A DNA stretch of 64,000 nt from Zingiber officinale (Eukaryota > Streptophyta > Magnoliopsida > Zingiberales > Zingiberaceae), in assembly GCF_018446385.1 (NCBI RefSeq), contig NC_055990.1:29783891-29847890 (forward strand). The letters are read 5' to 3'. The position numbers and the translations under genes were made by a program. Below are positions 1 to 11,588 of the stretch, one piece after another (positions within the stretch are counted from its first letter, which is position 1; each line of letters opens with the position of its first letter). The notes under the pieces were generated by a model. It saw only the letters and a program-made list of their open reading frames with translations. It searched no databases and had not been told where the DNA came from.

Positions 1-2409
1 AGTGCCCTAAATGTTAGCATGAACTCGATGATTTGAGTATTACTAGAATGTTTGGATTAGTTTTCATTGTCTTTGTTGACGATGTGGTGATCTATTTCGG
101 ATCCGAGGTGAGTCACGTGCACCACCTTTGCTTAGATCTAGAGATGTTTCGACGAGAACATCTATATGTGATGATCAGTAGTGCTTATTTGGATTGTCTT
201 ATGTGATGATGATTAGGACACACGGTCACCAGTAGGAGTATATCGTGGTTCCACAGGAGATCGAGGTTGTTACCGTTGGGAGTAGACGGAGTTGATATAA
301 GAGGCTCGCAACTTCCTTTGTTTGGCTCGATATTTCCGGAGATACGTTGAGGGTTTCTCGCGGATTGCTATGCTACTTACACGCCTGATCAGGAAAGGCG
401 TGAAGTTCATTTGGACTGAGGTTTGCAAGACCAGCTTTTAGGAGCTGAAGCGGAGTTTAGTGTCGGCTCCGATTTTTTTGTTTTACTTTTGGAGAGGACG
501 GATTCGTGCTTTATACCGACGCATCTCTACAGGATTTGGCGCTGTTCTGATGCAGCACGACACGATAGTCTTCTATGTTTCTCGGTGGTTGAAGGAGCAT
601 GAGAAGAACTACCCTGTACATGATCTGGAGCTAGTCGCCATTATTTTTGCCATGAAGATTTGGCGACATTATTTATATGGCGTTACATTTGAGATTCTCG
701 CTGACCATAAGAGTCTCAAATATCTGTTTACTTAGAAGGAACTTAATCTCCGACAGAGGGGATGGATGGAGTTCCTGAAGGATTATGACTGTACCATTAT
801 CTATCACCCGGGGAGAGCTAATGTGGTTGCCGATGCACTTAGCAGGAAGTCCAAAGGGACTTTAGCTTACCATCGAGTTGTGGTCACAGACTTGATACAA
901 GATTTCTCCGAGTTGGGTCTTGAGGGGTAAGGACAGACAGAGCAGGGTATTCTGGTTACCATGGTTGCTCAGTCGTTGATCAGGACGAGGATCCGAGAGC
1001 CCTAGGCTGTTGATCAGTATATGTAGTTTATTTGCAGTCAGATAGCTTCCGGGCAGTAGACCGAGTTCACACGAGACGAGGAGGGTATTGTATACTTCCG
1101 AGGTAGATTATGCGTACCCCAGTCTTATCTGGTCTTGCAGGAGCTACTTTATGAGACTCATCGCTCTCGATTTGCGATCCATTCAGGTGGAACCGCATGT
1201 ACCGAGATTTGAGGCGTTCCTATTGGCGGAACAGTGTGAAGGAAGACATCGCGGATTTTGTAGCTAGATGTCTTGTCTGTCAACAAGTGAAGGCCGAGCA
1301 TTAGAGATCTACCGGCTTACTTCAGCAGATTTCTATTCCTGAGTGGAAATGAGAACATATTACTATGGACTTTGTGGTGAGTTTGTTGAGGACATGACGA
1401 GACCATGACGCGATTTGGGTAATCATTGATCAATTAACCAAATCCGTGCACTTTTTAGCTATTCGGAGGACAGATTTTCTGGAATCGATTGGTAGATCTA
1501 TTTTGCCGGGAGATCATCAGATCACGTGGTGTTCCGTTGACTATTATTTCGGATAGAGACCCCTGGTTCACGTCTCATTTTTGACAAAGTCTGCAGCAGG
1601 TCTTGGGCACGCAACTCTGTTTCAGTACAACTTTCCATTTGCAGACAGATGGACAGTAGAGTGGACCATTTAGACTCTAGAGGACTTGTTGAGGCTTGTG
1701 TATTGGATTTTGGAGGCAATTGGGCGGATCATTGGCCATTGGTAGAGTTCGCCTACAACAACGGGTTGCATTCGACTATCCTAATGCCACCATTGAAGTG
1801 TTGTATGGTAGGCCTTGTCGGACACCCACCCTCTGGATGAGGTTGGGGAGGTCCAGTTGTCGGGACCTCAGGCCCAGTTGTCGGGACCTCATAGAGCTCC
1901 GCATGAGGAAGAGATGATCCGTATTATCAGACGGAGGATATCAGAGGCGCAGGACCGCCAGAAGAGTTATACTGATCAGAGACGGAGACTTTTGGAGTTC
2001 TCTATTGGTGATCATGTATTTCTGCGGGTTTCACCCACGAAAGGGGTGAAGAGATTTGGCCTCAGAGGCAAGCTAGCTCCTCGATACTTTAGACCTTTCC
2101 AGATCTTGGAAAGGGTTGGAGCAATAGCCTATCGTTTAGCGCTACCACCAGCTTTGGCGGGTGTTCACGACGTGTTCCATGTGTCTATGCTGATGAGGTA
2201 TATATCCGACTCGACACATGTACTGACAGATATCACAGCGTCGTTCAGCCTGACGTCACTTATGAGGATATTCCGGTACAGATTTTAGACCGGAAAGAGC
2301 ATCAGTTGTGGAACAAGACTATCCGACTGGTTAAAGTCAAATGACAGTATCATTCGGATGAGGAGGCTAACTGGGAGCTCGAGGATACTATCCGAGCCTG
2401 ATACCCCCA
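1..2409 (+). pseudogene. Degenerate Ty3/gypsy chromovirus pol (RT - RNase H - integrase - chromodomain)
   Basis: This is the 3' half of a gypsy polyprotein; its 5' part lies outside the window. An RT active-site segment reading FVDD is at about 75-90. RNase H follows at 460-735 ([16 protein letters not shown]) and continues to the linker [16 protein letters not shown] at about 804-848. The integrase zinc finger (RCLVCQQVK) is near 1270 and its catalytic core (TMDFVV) near 1365. An integrase C-terminal segment is open at 1815-2288 (GDHVFLRVSPTKG, KLAPRYFRPFQI). The chromodomain-like tail (ILDRKEH, YHSDEEANWELED) runs to about 2400 and carries an in-frame TGA. Many TAG and TGA codons and shifts show it is dead. 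The order RT-RH-IN-chromodomain followed by a purine tract and a 3-kb LTR fits the Tekay/Del group; the lineage is inferred from layout. Confidence 0.88.
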
Positions 2410-2533
2410 TCTTTTCACTTGAGATATGTGATTTAATTTACCGGTCAGCATTTTGTACTCTTTACCAGTTGTTAGTATTTGCTGATGGTAAATAACGAAA
2501 TTTGGGGACCAAATTTTTATTAGTGGGGGAGAA

Positions 2534-5500
2534 TGTAAAATACCGGAAAATAGAGAATAATAATAAGGAAATTTTCCGGAATTTTTGGGAATTTTTCGGA
2601 GCTCGTACGGACGAGTTAGTGGGGATAAAAACGGGGTCCGAGAAAGCCTGTTTAGGCTACCCCGTTTAAACGAGGAAATGTTTATTTTCTTTAATCATTT
2701 CCTTTTCTTTTTCTTTATTCCCTTTCTTTCCCGTTTCTTCCTTGATCTGCGCTACGCGCCCTAGCCACACTCCGACCGTTTCTCCTTCTCTTCCCAAAAC
2801 TGACGCGCCGCCGCCGCCCTTTCTCCATTGCCTCGGTCACCACAGCCGACATCAGAACCCTAACGCCGAGCCTTCTTCGCTGCCCTAGCACCGACGCCCT
2901 GCCAAACAGCCATTGTGCCCGAAGATCTGCAACACCGACTGTCGCCTTGTTCCTTGCTTGAGCAGCCAGTGATCGCCGGGATTCTCCTCACTGGTGTCAT
3001 GCCGTAGAGCTGATGCCACCACCGTCGTCATCCCAGCAGCCGCGAGTCCTTCTGCCGGCGTTGCGTAGCCTTCTTCCCCTCCTCAGCCGCAAATTCGACC
3101 CGACTATGACCTTGCCATTGAGTGTCCTATTCTTCTCCAACCACAAACCAGTGCCGAGCTATATGCTTGATTTATTGTGCCAAGCCGTGCCTAGCCGGAC
3201 CTTGGAGGGAGTTTGGATTGAAAATTCACTGGCATGTGAAATGTGAAGGTTTTAGATTTGAATTGGAGATTTTTTATTCAAGATAAGCTATGTATATTGT
3301 TTTGGTTGATCTCTTGTTAGTATTAGGTTGATATGGATTGGTAACATATTATATTTGAGATGTTAATATGTGATAACATGACTAATGAGTAATTAGTTGT
3401 CTTAGGTTGGAATTTCAGATGTGATTTGAGGTGCGGATCGTCGATGATTTACATTGAGGGCGGTAGCTTCGTGGTTGCTCCGACTAGGATTTTCTGACCA
3501 CCATTTCTCTGACTGCGAGGTGATAAAAGGATACTCACTATTGGGTAAGTTTAGTTTGATTCATGATGGTTATTTGGTGGTTGGTTGGTTCAGATGGATG
3601 ATGGTTGAATTGGGTTGATAAAATGAATTGTATTAGTTGAGATTGTTCTTGAGTTATAACAAATTGGGATCACTTGGGATTGATTCAAATTGGGTTTCCT
3701 TAATCGGAAAGGAAATAGGTTTATTTATTTGGTCCTGATCTTCAGTTAGCTAAATGATACTTGTTAGAGTAGCTAAATTGAATATTTGTATGCAGGACCC
3801 TGATTACGGGACGATTGTTCTGATGTGAGGATTGTTTATCACAGACTACAGTTAAAGGCGGGTACCTCTTGACTTATCTTTTATGATATTGTCTTTGGAT
3901 ATGCATAGTATTTTATAACTACAAGCAATGAACATGTTTGTCTTTGGTATGTCACTGTTTGATATCCATAGCATGTTAGGTTTATCGCCTGTGACGTATC
4001 CGTGCTTATATCATGTGATTTATTGCCATGAGTACTTTATTACCATAAGTATCTTAGTTTCTAGAATAAGTGACATACCATGTTTTACTGAGGTTAGGAC
4101 TAGGTTCTGGACTTTTGGTTTCAGTCATGTGTATCGAGATTATCTGATACTTAGGTTTTATGCTATGACTGGCTTGTGTACCTCTATTTGTATGTCATAT
4201 ATGATTCGTGTACCTAGACCTTGATTCTTGATATGTGCATATTGTTGGTACATATGTTATGGAAGGAGATATGTTTAGGATCTAGGTTGCTATACCATAG
4301 AGGGCCTGTATGCCCTAGATCCGTGGATTGACCTACTGATACTATGGTACCCATATTATGTATATATGGATTTTTCTATGCTGATCAGGATATTCCATAC
4401 TTATTATGTTCAGGACCATAGGTTTTTTTTGATATTCTATCTGACCTGTGTATTCTAGATTTTGGTATGTGACCATCGCTTTTACAGTACCCATTTTGTA
4501 TATATGGATATAGTTATGTTGATCAGTTTTTGTTATGTATAGTGACATGCATCATGATTGCATGCTGTGCGATTGTCGGCTCCACTATGGTTGAGCCCAT
4601 CGCCAGTTACATGTACTGCACACACCCCCACTCATGGTTTAGTGGTATATCAGGCAAGTGTGTGGCGGTTCTGCTGTTTGGCTCCGTTGGTCATATGTAG
4701 CAGTATCAGCACCTGTGTACTCTAGTGTAGCAGCAGTAGTAGCAGCCTACGTAGTTGCCTCGGGAGTAGTAGCAGCTCCGGCAGAGATTCCTCCCCCGTC
4801 ATCGTGTACCGGGAGATGAGAGCATCGAGCCCCCATTTATGATTTGGGGTCACGGGACAGGAGTCGACAAGATCCCGTCCACTGGTCACTCATCGGGAGT
4901 AGTGACGACAGAGTGCACGGTTGTCACAACCCTACCCACCTCGGTCTCACCATTTGTGTGTGAGATGATCGACCGGGGTGACCAGACGCATCATTAGCAT
5001 CATATGCATTGATGCATTTATATTTTATGATTGTGTTTGCTGCGGTTGTTGCATTTTGGTTGGATACATACTTTTGACCTGCATACTTATTGACACTTTC
5101 GGTTTGACGACCTTTTGTCTGGATAGGAGTTCCTGTTCCTCAGTTACCTTTCGGTTTTGCATATTCCTATATATGATTAGGAAGTCGTATTCCATGTTTG
5201 TTGTTGTTAGATATATCTTACTACTCATATCCATTGGTATTGAGTTGTTGAACTCACCCCGTTGATACTATCTTTTCAGTACCAGGTTGGTTTTGGTGTC
5301 GCTGTCTCCTGGTCCCCACGTCACATCAGAGGACTTATCGGTTTCACGTATGTTTTGTTTGTTTTATGTATCAGTTTGTTTAGCTCTGTACTCTGGTTTT
5401 ATTTTTGGAGGGTTGATGTTGTTATGTGGTGTTTTGTATTTGTTATTGGTTGTGTAAGCCTAGCCGACTAGCAGTTTTGTGTTTTGGTTGTGGTACAGCC

Positions 5501-5672
5501 GAGTAGGCTGAATTTGATATTAACTGCGTGGTGTTTGTTTTCTTTTATTGTTATTATTCCAGCCGCATGTAGCTGAGGTATATAGTGCTTGTAGAAAAGT
5601 TTCAGATTGTCCGCCGTACAGGGGAGATGCTTCCGAAATTTCTTCGGACAGAGACTCCTCTGGGGCGTGACA
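2534..5672 (+). repeat. 3' LTR of the chromovirus-type gypsy element
   Basis: A polypurine tract (AGTGGGGGAGAA, ending at 2533) directly precedes TGTAAAATACCGG. The LTR ends near 5672 in GGGGCGTGACA, giving TG...CA ends and 3139 bp, a size typical of Tekay/Del chromoviruses. The 5' LTR is outside the window, so the right end is inferred from the CA terminus and from the change of sequence to a different LTR family. The short open frames inside (for example 4978-5265) show no protein similarity I recognise. Confidence 0.8.
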
Positions 5673-6529
5673 GTGGAGGTCAAAGTCAAGTTGGTCAACG
5701 CCTTAGTATTATCGTCCGATCGGGCAACCCCCTTTCCTGATCGGGAGGAAGAATCGTCGAGCCTACATGAAGCAGATGTTAGCACAGCTCGGTCATGTAC
5801 CGAGCTTCCAACGCTCAAACAGACAAGGTATGGGCCGAACGACCAGCCCGCTCAGACTCACATCGATAAAACAGTGACGACCAAGCAGACTACATTCAGA
5901 CATAGTTCCTCCGTTCTGCATAACAGCGGAGCCCGGACCATGGGATGTTGGCCGAGCAGCCATTCCGCTTGGCCCGAGGACAAGATCGCCCGGACGGCCA
6001 ATGGCTGGCCGAGCGACTCTTCCGCTCGGCCTGTAGCAGACAAAAGGAGGATAAGAGGATATCCCTCTGGGAACCCGTGTCGTCGACAGACGGCATGCTT
6101 GGCGGCATGGTCAGGCAGAAGATCGTACGACGGAAACTTTTGCTCTCTTGTCAGAGATATGCTCGGGTCGTGAAGGTATAGTATCAAGGACACTTTTCTG
6201 ACACGTCTTTTCACAGTATGATTTGAGGAGCGCGCACACCTCGGGAAGCATGCACGCGCTCTCCGGGAGTCCTATATAAAGACCCTCAAGCTTCGACAGA
6301 GATATGCATAATCTCTATTGTAGCTACAGTTACCCTACCATTTCGCTTCCTCGTTTCTTCTATATCGCCGGTGGTTGACTTAAGAGTCGGAGGGTCATCG
6401 TCGGGAACCCCTCCCTGGCTCGGTACTATCGTTGTTGTGGTTACAGGTTTCACTGACAAGAAGTCTCCCAACGGTCAACGGGAGCGCCACGTCCCCAACA
6501 TCCACCGTCTCAACTCTCGGACAGGATCA
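5673..6529 (+). repeat. LTR relic of a Tat-like gypsy family
   Basis: The start (GTGGAGGTCAAAGTCAAG), repeated CCGAGCGG/GCTCGGCC-type words, a TATATAAAG box near 6274 and the tail GGGAGCGCCACGTCCCC...GACAGGATCA match the organisation of the G2 LTRs at 50763-51543 and 54408-55187. No internal region follows. It is either a solo LTR or a 5'-truncated LTR cut where the chromovirus inserted. The left boundary abuts the chromovirus LTR, and the TGACA words of the two families overlap there. Confidence 0.65.
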
Positions 6530-6870
6530 ATAATCCTATCCTATTGTGCATACCAAACGGAGCCTTAATGTGTTTCCTAGCCTAGATTTTTATGTGTTTT
6601 CTTGTAGTATTTGAACTGCGATTGAAATCAAACAAATTAAATGGGTTAACTGTCAATATACAGACAACAATAACTCTGAAAACACTCACGAGTTATATAT
6701 TAAATAAAATAGATCAACCATTCAGCAGTGTGCAAACTGTGAATGATCAATTCATCACTGTCTCAACATCTTAAAAATTAATGGAACTACATCGACGATC
6801 AATGGAGTTGCCATATGGCTTTTTGTTTTGCCATTTTCCCACCACTGATGCATTGATGTTGATATAGAGT

Positions 6871-7443
6871 CTTCAAGCTAAAGCAAGATTAAAAGATATT
6901 CCAACAGTTTTAATTAATATGATAGTTCCATCAAACTAGCAAGTGTTCTTTTTATGATCTTTTATTGTCATGTATCTATCTATCTGCGCTTCACAAAAAT
7001 TAGAAGCTGAGAGACCAAATGTCATAAAGACTCATCTACATTGTTTTAATTTCATTGGAACCATTCCATAATTGCAATAGATCACTAAAAGCAACAGCTA
7101 CACTCAAAGTGATATGATATTCAATATCAAAAAGGCAAACTAGTTACACATCATATAGAATATAGTCTATAATATTGTTGCCTGTCATTGTTTTTTTTAT
7201 CAGTAATGAGAGCATTGATAATTGAATAGCAGCTTTGAAGTATCATTTACATAAATTGGATGTAATGGAAACAAGATGGTCAGGTAGCTGATGCATAGCC
7301 ATAGCAGAGCTTGAAGTGTATGATCAAGAAAGGGTGCGTGGTTCGCCAAGCATGAATAGAATATTGACGAGAGAAGTTGGTGATAGCCTTGATGAACTCT
7401 TCAGACGAGTCTTGATCCATGATTCAAGATGAAGCAATTCTTA
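6871..7443. repeat. Tandem duplication, copy 1
   Basis: The 573-bp copy runs from CTTCAAGCTAAAGCAAG to GAAGCAATTCTTA. It is closely similar to 7504-8053, with scattered substitutions and small indels. Its right third can be read on the minus strand as a short frame beginning MDQDSSEEFIKAITNFSRQ. I do not recognise the protein. The offset frame that is open in copy 2 is broken here by a TGA. Confidence 0.75.
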
Positions 7444-7503
7444 CTCCCGGACAATGTTGCAACGGTTAGACCCTCCAAGCGGTTAACCAGGCATCTAAGG
7501 GTC

Positions 7504-8053
7504 CTTCAAGCTACAGCAAGATTAAAAGATGTTCCAACAGTTTTAATTAATATGATAGTTCCATCAAACTAGCATGTTTTCTTTTCATGATTTATTATTG
7601 TCATGTATCTATCTGTGCTTCACAAAAATTAGAAACTGAGAGACCATACATTGTACTAATTTCATTGGGCTCATTCAACAATTGCAATAGATCACTAAAA
7701 GCAACAGCTAAACTCAAAGTGATTTGATATTCAGTATCAAAAAGGCAAACTAGTTAAACATAACATCAAATATAGTCTATAATGTTCTGTCATTGTTTTT
7801 TTTATCAGTAATGAGACAGCATTGATAATTTAACAGCAGTTTTAAATTATCACTTACAGAAATTGGATGCAATGGAAACAAGATGGTTGGGTAGCTGATG
7901 CATAGCCATAGCAGAGCTAGCGGTATATGATCGAGAAAGGGTACATGGTTCACCAAGCATGAATAGAATATTGATGAGAGAAGTTGGTGATGGCCTTCTT
8001 GATGAACTCTTCAGACGAGTCTTGATCCATGATTCAAGCTGAAGCAATTCTTA
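7504..8053. repeat. Tandem duplication, copy 2
   Basis: This is the second copy of the 0.55-kb unit, separated from copy 1 by about 60 bp. On the minus strand an open frame at 7850-8047 ends SAMAMHQLPNHLVSIASNFCK-like before its stop. An AG acceptor-like site (TTTTACAG) lies just upstream at about 8090. The alternative frame MDQDSSEEFIKKAITNFSH stops early here (TGGTGA, against TGGCGA in copy 1). The unit could be the last exon of an unrecognised gene, or anonymous duplicated DNA. Confidence 0.7.
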
Positions 8054-9232
8054 GTGGTGATAGAATGAATAACACTAGGATCAGCCTGTAAAATGAAAGG
8101 ATCTTAGATGATGATAAAAACTTGGCATATTTGGAGAAAGCAGTGGAAGAACAGAAGGGAGAAAATAAACGGAAATGTGTTCTTTTTGTCTACTTAAATA
8201 TTTGAGCAGAAGGTGATCATTAATCTTCTTTTTGCCTGTTTCTTTAGGGAGGAAAAGCCAAGGGAAGGAATTTTATTTTTATTATTATTACAGATTTGCT
8301 GGTTCTTGGTCTGCCTTTGAGCTGATAAATTTTAGGAAAGAAGAAATCATACTTTCTCTACTCTTCTGTTCCTTACAAGTAAATAAGAGAAAGAACTCCT
8401 TTCAGTTTTCATCTTCTAATTCCATGGATGCAAAGGCAAAACAGATCATAGTGATTGCCTTGAATTCACCATGAATACCAGCTTATTCAAGAAAAGGAGG
8501 TCCGGCTTCCCCCAACTCAAATAACACAGTCCTGTCAGCCATAACAAATCTCACATAATGAAGGGACATAAGTGAATAAAAAAGGACTTGAAAATAGTGC
8601 ATAATTTCACTAGTTTTTGATAATATTTGTTCTCAATTTCTCATAACTAAAGAATATTTCTATATAAGGAGATGAATCTGGAACCAAAGTGACTACAAGT
8701 TGATCAACATGAAATTTAAAAGATAAATGAAATCAACAGAGAACTTAGACAATCTCTGTTATACTAGTTGGCATAATCTTTCGCCCCAGTGATTATTTAC
8801 TGAACATCTAAAATCATTGTCAGCATAATTCTTCATCTGTTTTGACATTCTTCATCTGTTTTGACAAGCCAAGCTGAAAAATCAGGAATGAGAGAACACC
8901 CAACTTTAGAATGCAATTACATCAGCAATACATATAATAAAAGTTCAAGAAATTTTCTTTCAGCCCACAAAAGGAAAATCTTGTAAACTAGAAACTCATC
9001 CGAAATTGATTCTTCAAAAAGTTAAAAATTACAAATTTTAGGAGTATGTCTTCACTTGTGAAGCTAAACATGGATGACTGAGGAGAAATAACATTTACAT
9101 ATAGATCAAAACTTTTTTTTAGCAGATTCATACAGACCAAGCATTACAATTACAATTCGACAGCACAAAAATCACACTGAAAGCACCCTAATTTTCACAA
9201 AATCTGAATGCCGAGCTAGTTAAATATACCGC
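8054..9232. other. Intergenic DNA, nothing recognised
   Basis: This is AT-rich sequence without a convincing exon, RNA gene or repeat pair. The open frame at 8232-8474 is low in complexity and shows no family motif. Confidence 0.5.
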
Positions 9233-9432
9233 TCTTAATTGAACATAGAATGAGGTAAAATGGCAACAAAACAACTGTTTTTTTTCGTCGATACAATACA
9301 GAAAAAGTAGTGGAAAGCGTATGGAAAATACCGATATAGATCAAAGGCGGAAACCCATAACAAAGTTAGTCCAATTGCATCAGCACGAAGTTGTTCCCTT
9401 TCCATTGATCTGCATAACCTTTTTGCATAAAA

Positions 9433-9618
9433 GCAAATGCTCAAGCATAGAAGGGAAGGTGGTACAGTTGCAGGAGACGGTAGAGCGAGAGGGCGGAAGA
9501 GACGGACCGCTTGGCGAGCTTGAATTCGGGAACGGAGAAGAAGGAGCGGAATGGGCTCGTTGGTCAATCCGGAATCGCACAACCCGTGCATCCAGAGGAC
9601 GAAGCTACGCGTCGCCAT
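9433..9618 (-). pseudogene. Acyl-protein thioesterase / carboxylesterase 5' exon relic
   Basis: The minus strand from the ATG at 9618 reads MATRSFVLWMHGLCDSGLTN. This is close to the conserved N-terminus of plant acyl-protein thioesterases (R-S-F-V-L-W-L-H-G-L-G-D-S-G-x-x-N-E-P), enzymes that remove palmitate from proteins. The second glycine of the GLGDSG-type motif is Cys here. Further on, EFKLAKRS appears in one frame and STVSCNCTTFPSM, corresponding to the family's P-V-x-C-N-Y-G-x-x-M-P-S-W segment, in another, so at least one frameshift has occurred. The catalytic GFSQGG serine motif and the Asp/His segments are not found downstream. A GC-rich 5' UTR-like stretch precedes the ATG up to about 9740. 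I read it as a dead 5' fragment rather than a working esterase. Confidence 0.68.
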
Positions 9619-10025
9619 TGGATCCGAGCGCGGAAGCACGAAAGACGTAAAAGGAGGGCTGCAACGCTGGAGAATGGCGCCGAAGGAGGAGACGGGGACG
9701 ACAAGAACAATGGGCCGGAGTTGCATTGACTTGTATTAAGCCCAACGCAATTCGATCCAATTAATAAGAGGCCCAATTTTAAAATAAGGCCTAATTTAAA
9801 AAATAAAAACCATAATTTTACAATGTATATCATTTTTTTATTTTTTTTATTTTAACTTCAAGAAACATACTTTACACTTTGAATTATACACAATATTCTA
9901 TTGAGTTCTATAGATGTTTTATACTTACACTTTAAAGTATCCATATAATATTATTACCTTTATTTATTTTTGATAATTTAGGACTAATTTTAAAGGTAAA
10001 CAATCTTTTCTACCAATTTATCTGT

Positions 10026-10194
10026 GGGGATCCTCTGGTCCGTAAATTATGGATCAAGGGATGATCCATTATATGAGAACCATTGATTTGGATAGACTTC
10101 ATCTTTAAATAGATATGGTCCATCTAAATTAAGAGTCTAAAAAAATAGAATATCTTCTGATCCGTAATTTACGGACTAGAGGATTCGTCCTCCC
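10026..10194. mobile_element. MITE-like element with terminal inverted repeats
   Basis: The left end (ATCCTCTGGTCCGTAAATTA) and the right end are inverted copies: the reverse complement of the right end reads ATCCTCTAGTCCGTAAATTA. About 170 bp of non-coding AT-rich DNA lies between the outer limits. This is the structure of a small non-autonomous DNA transposon or foldback element. I see no clean target-site duplication, so the superfamily is unassigned. Confidence 0.6.
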
Positions 10195-11250
10195 AATTTC
10201 TCTATCTGATAAATTTGAAATATTTAAAATATTTGTCTGATTTAAGATTTATTACCTTCATTTATTGAACCTTAGAAAAGGCCACCTCTGAATTAAATAT
10301 AAAGCATGTGTGCATGGAGATCTACAAAACTTGCACACATAGAAACTCCATGGGAGATTGGAGGTGTCTTGTCTTTGTCTTCACAAGGAGACAAACTAAA
10401 GCAAGCAAAAATAATGAAGGAGACTAAGTTGACATGCATGATTGAAACATGGGATATCTCTTCACCTTTATATATATCCCTTCTCTCCTTTTCACTCCAC
10501 CACCAACCTCAACATGACACAATCAAGAGACTCCAAGCAAAGCAAAGCAAAGCAAAGCAATATAATTAAAGAGAGCCCCCTTTTCCCTAACGCACTCATC
10601 CTCCCCACTATGCACAACAAGTTCATATAGACTACCTAAAAAGCCCCATTAATCTTTAAATATATAAGAATGTGTGAGTTTGTATATATGTTCTTTCACT
10701 GTGAATCTACAACTTAATCCTTCCATTTGGATCATCCTAATCCAACTGCTAAGTAGCAACAAGTGCATGCATGAGATGAGGAAATCCTGAAGAGATGTTT
10801 GGTGAGAGCAAAACATGGATGTTTCTTTGTCCACCACTATGGCATAGCAACTTATTATTATTTGATAAATATGACTTTGTTTTCTAGGTACACACATTCT
10901 GGATCATGCTCCCAAAGCCCTCTAAAGTCACGACATGAAGATTCTTTCTCTCTTTCTTTCTTCTACTTCTTCTCTTCCATTGGGAGATGTGTAAGTGCAA
11001 AAGTATTGGTTTGGTGTTATCTAAGTGGGGAATATTGCAGTGGCTATGCATGCATGCATGCGCAATTAAGTTTTGCATGAACCACTGTGCAGTAATTATT
11101 CATTCGAAATATATTTTGTGTAAAGAAATGGCAGATAGTTGGCTTAGTTCTGAACATGTAGGTTCGTACCTCAACTTGCATGATTATAATTATTAATATT
11201 GCCCCTCACATGAACTTCTCTGCTTCCCATTTGCATGCCTGCTGATTTTA
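10195..11250. other. Upstream region of the MIR171 locus; simple repeats only
   Basis: No gene is seen. There is a pentanucleotide run of AAGCA units at about 10537-10560, CT-rich stretches and a GCATGC/RY-type run at about 11045-11062. The last few hundred bases probably act as promoter sequence for the MIR171 transcript. Confidence 0.5.
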
Positions 11251-11255
11251 AGCCT

Positions 11256-11263
11256 TATATAAA
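11256..11263 (+). promoter_or_regulatory. TATA box of the pri-miR171 transcript
   Basis: TATATAAA lies about 235 bp upstream of the miR171 hairpin. It is followed about 30 bp later by a plausible start region (GCAGCACTTCTCC) and a CT-rich leader. This is a normal layout for a plant RNA polymerase II miRNA gene. Confidence 0.6.
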
Positions 11264-11490
11264 ACCCTAGAAAGCAGCACTTCTCCAGTTCCAGTACATG
11301 CCATACTCTCTTTTTTTCTCTTCTTCTTTGTATATATATCACCATTCTCCTGTTTCTATCTTAATTTACAGCACAGACAGTTTGCTCCTTTCAGAGCTTT
11401 CAACTAGAAGAAACTCTTCATGAAATGAAGAAAGAGAGTTATCTATCTATCTATTTATCTATTTAGATATTGATTGAGTAAGCTGAAGAT

Positions 11491-11588
11491 GTAAGCAGCG
11501 ATATTGGTGAGGTTCAATCCGAAGATTGACTTACAAACAATGGTAAGCCCTTCTCAGATTGAGCCGCGCCAATATCACTATACTTGGA
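11491..11588 (+). ncRNA. MIR171: MIR171 precursor hairpin
   Basis: The 3' arm contains TTGAGCCGCGCCAATATC followed by ACT. The 21-nt block at 11559-11579 is a miR171-family mature sequence. The 5' arm (GATATTGGTGAGGTTCAATC, 11500-11519) pairs with 11557-11576 almost fully, with G:U pairs and one mismatch. The inner stem continues (GAAG with CTTC; CTTAC with GTAAG) and closes on a loop of about 8 nt (AAACAATG). The base before GATTGAGCC is A, whereas canonical miR171a starts TGATTGAGCC, so the register beginning TTGAGCC is the more likely mature form. miR171 guides cleavage of GRAS-domain HAM/SCL6 mRNAs, controlling meristem and phase change. Target and expression are inferred from the family. 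Confidence 0.93.

Noticed and set aside
4978-5265. Possible membrane protein in the chromovirus LTR
   Set aside because: The hydrophobicity comes from T-rich LTR sequence. It has no homolog motif and lies wholly within the repeat.
5607-6173. 188-codon open frame across the chromovirus/Tat LTR junction
   Set aside because: It spans two unrelated repeats and has no homology. It is open by chance in GC-rich LTR sequence.
9235-9726. Reading the whole 163-codon minus frame as a functional protein
   Set aside because: Only the middle matches an esterase N-terminus. The frame then shifts away from the homology and lacks the catalytic residues.
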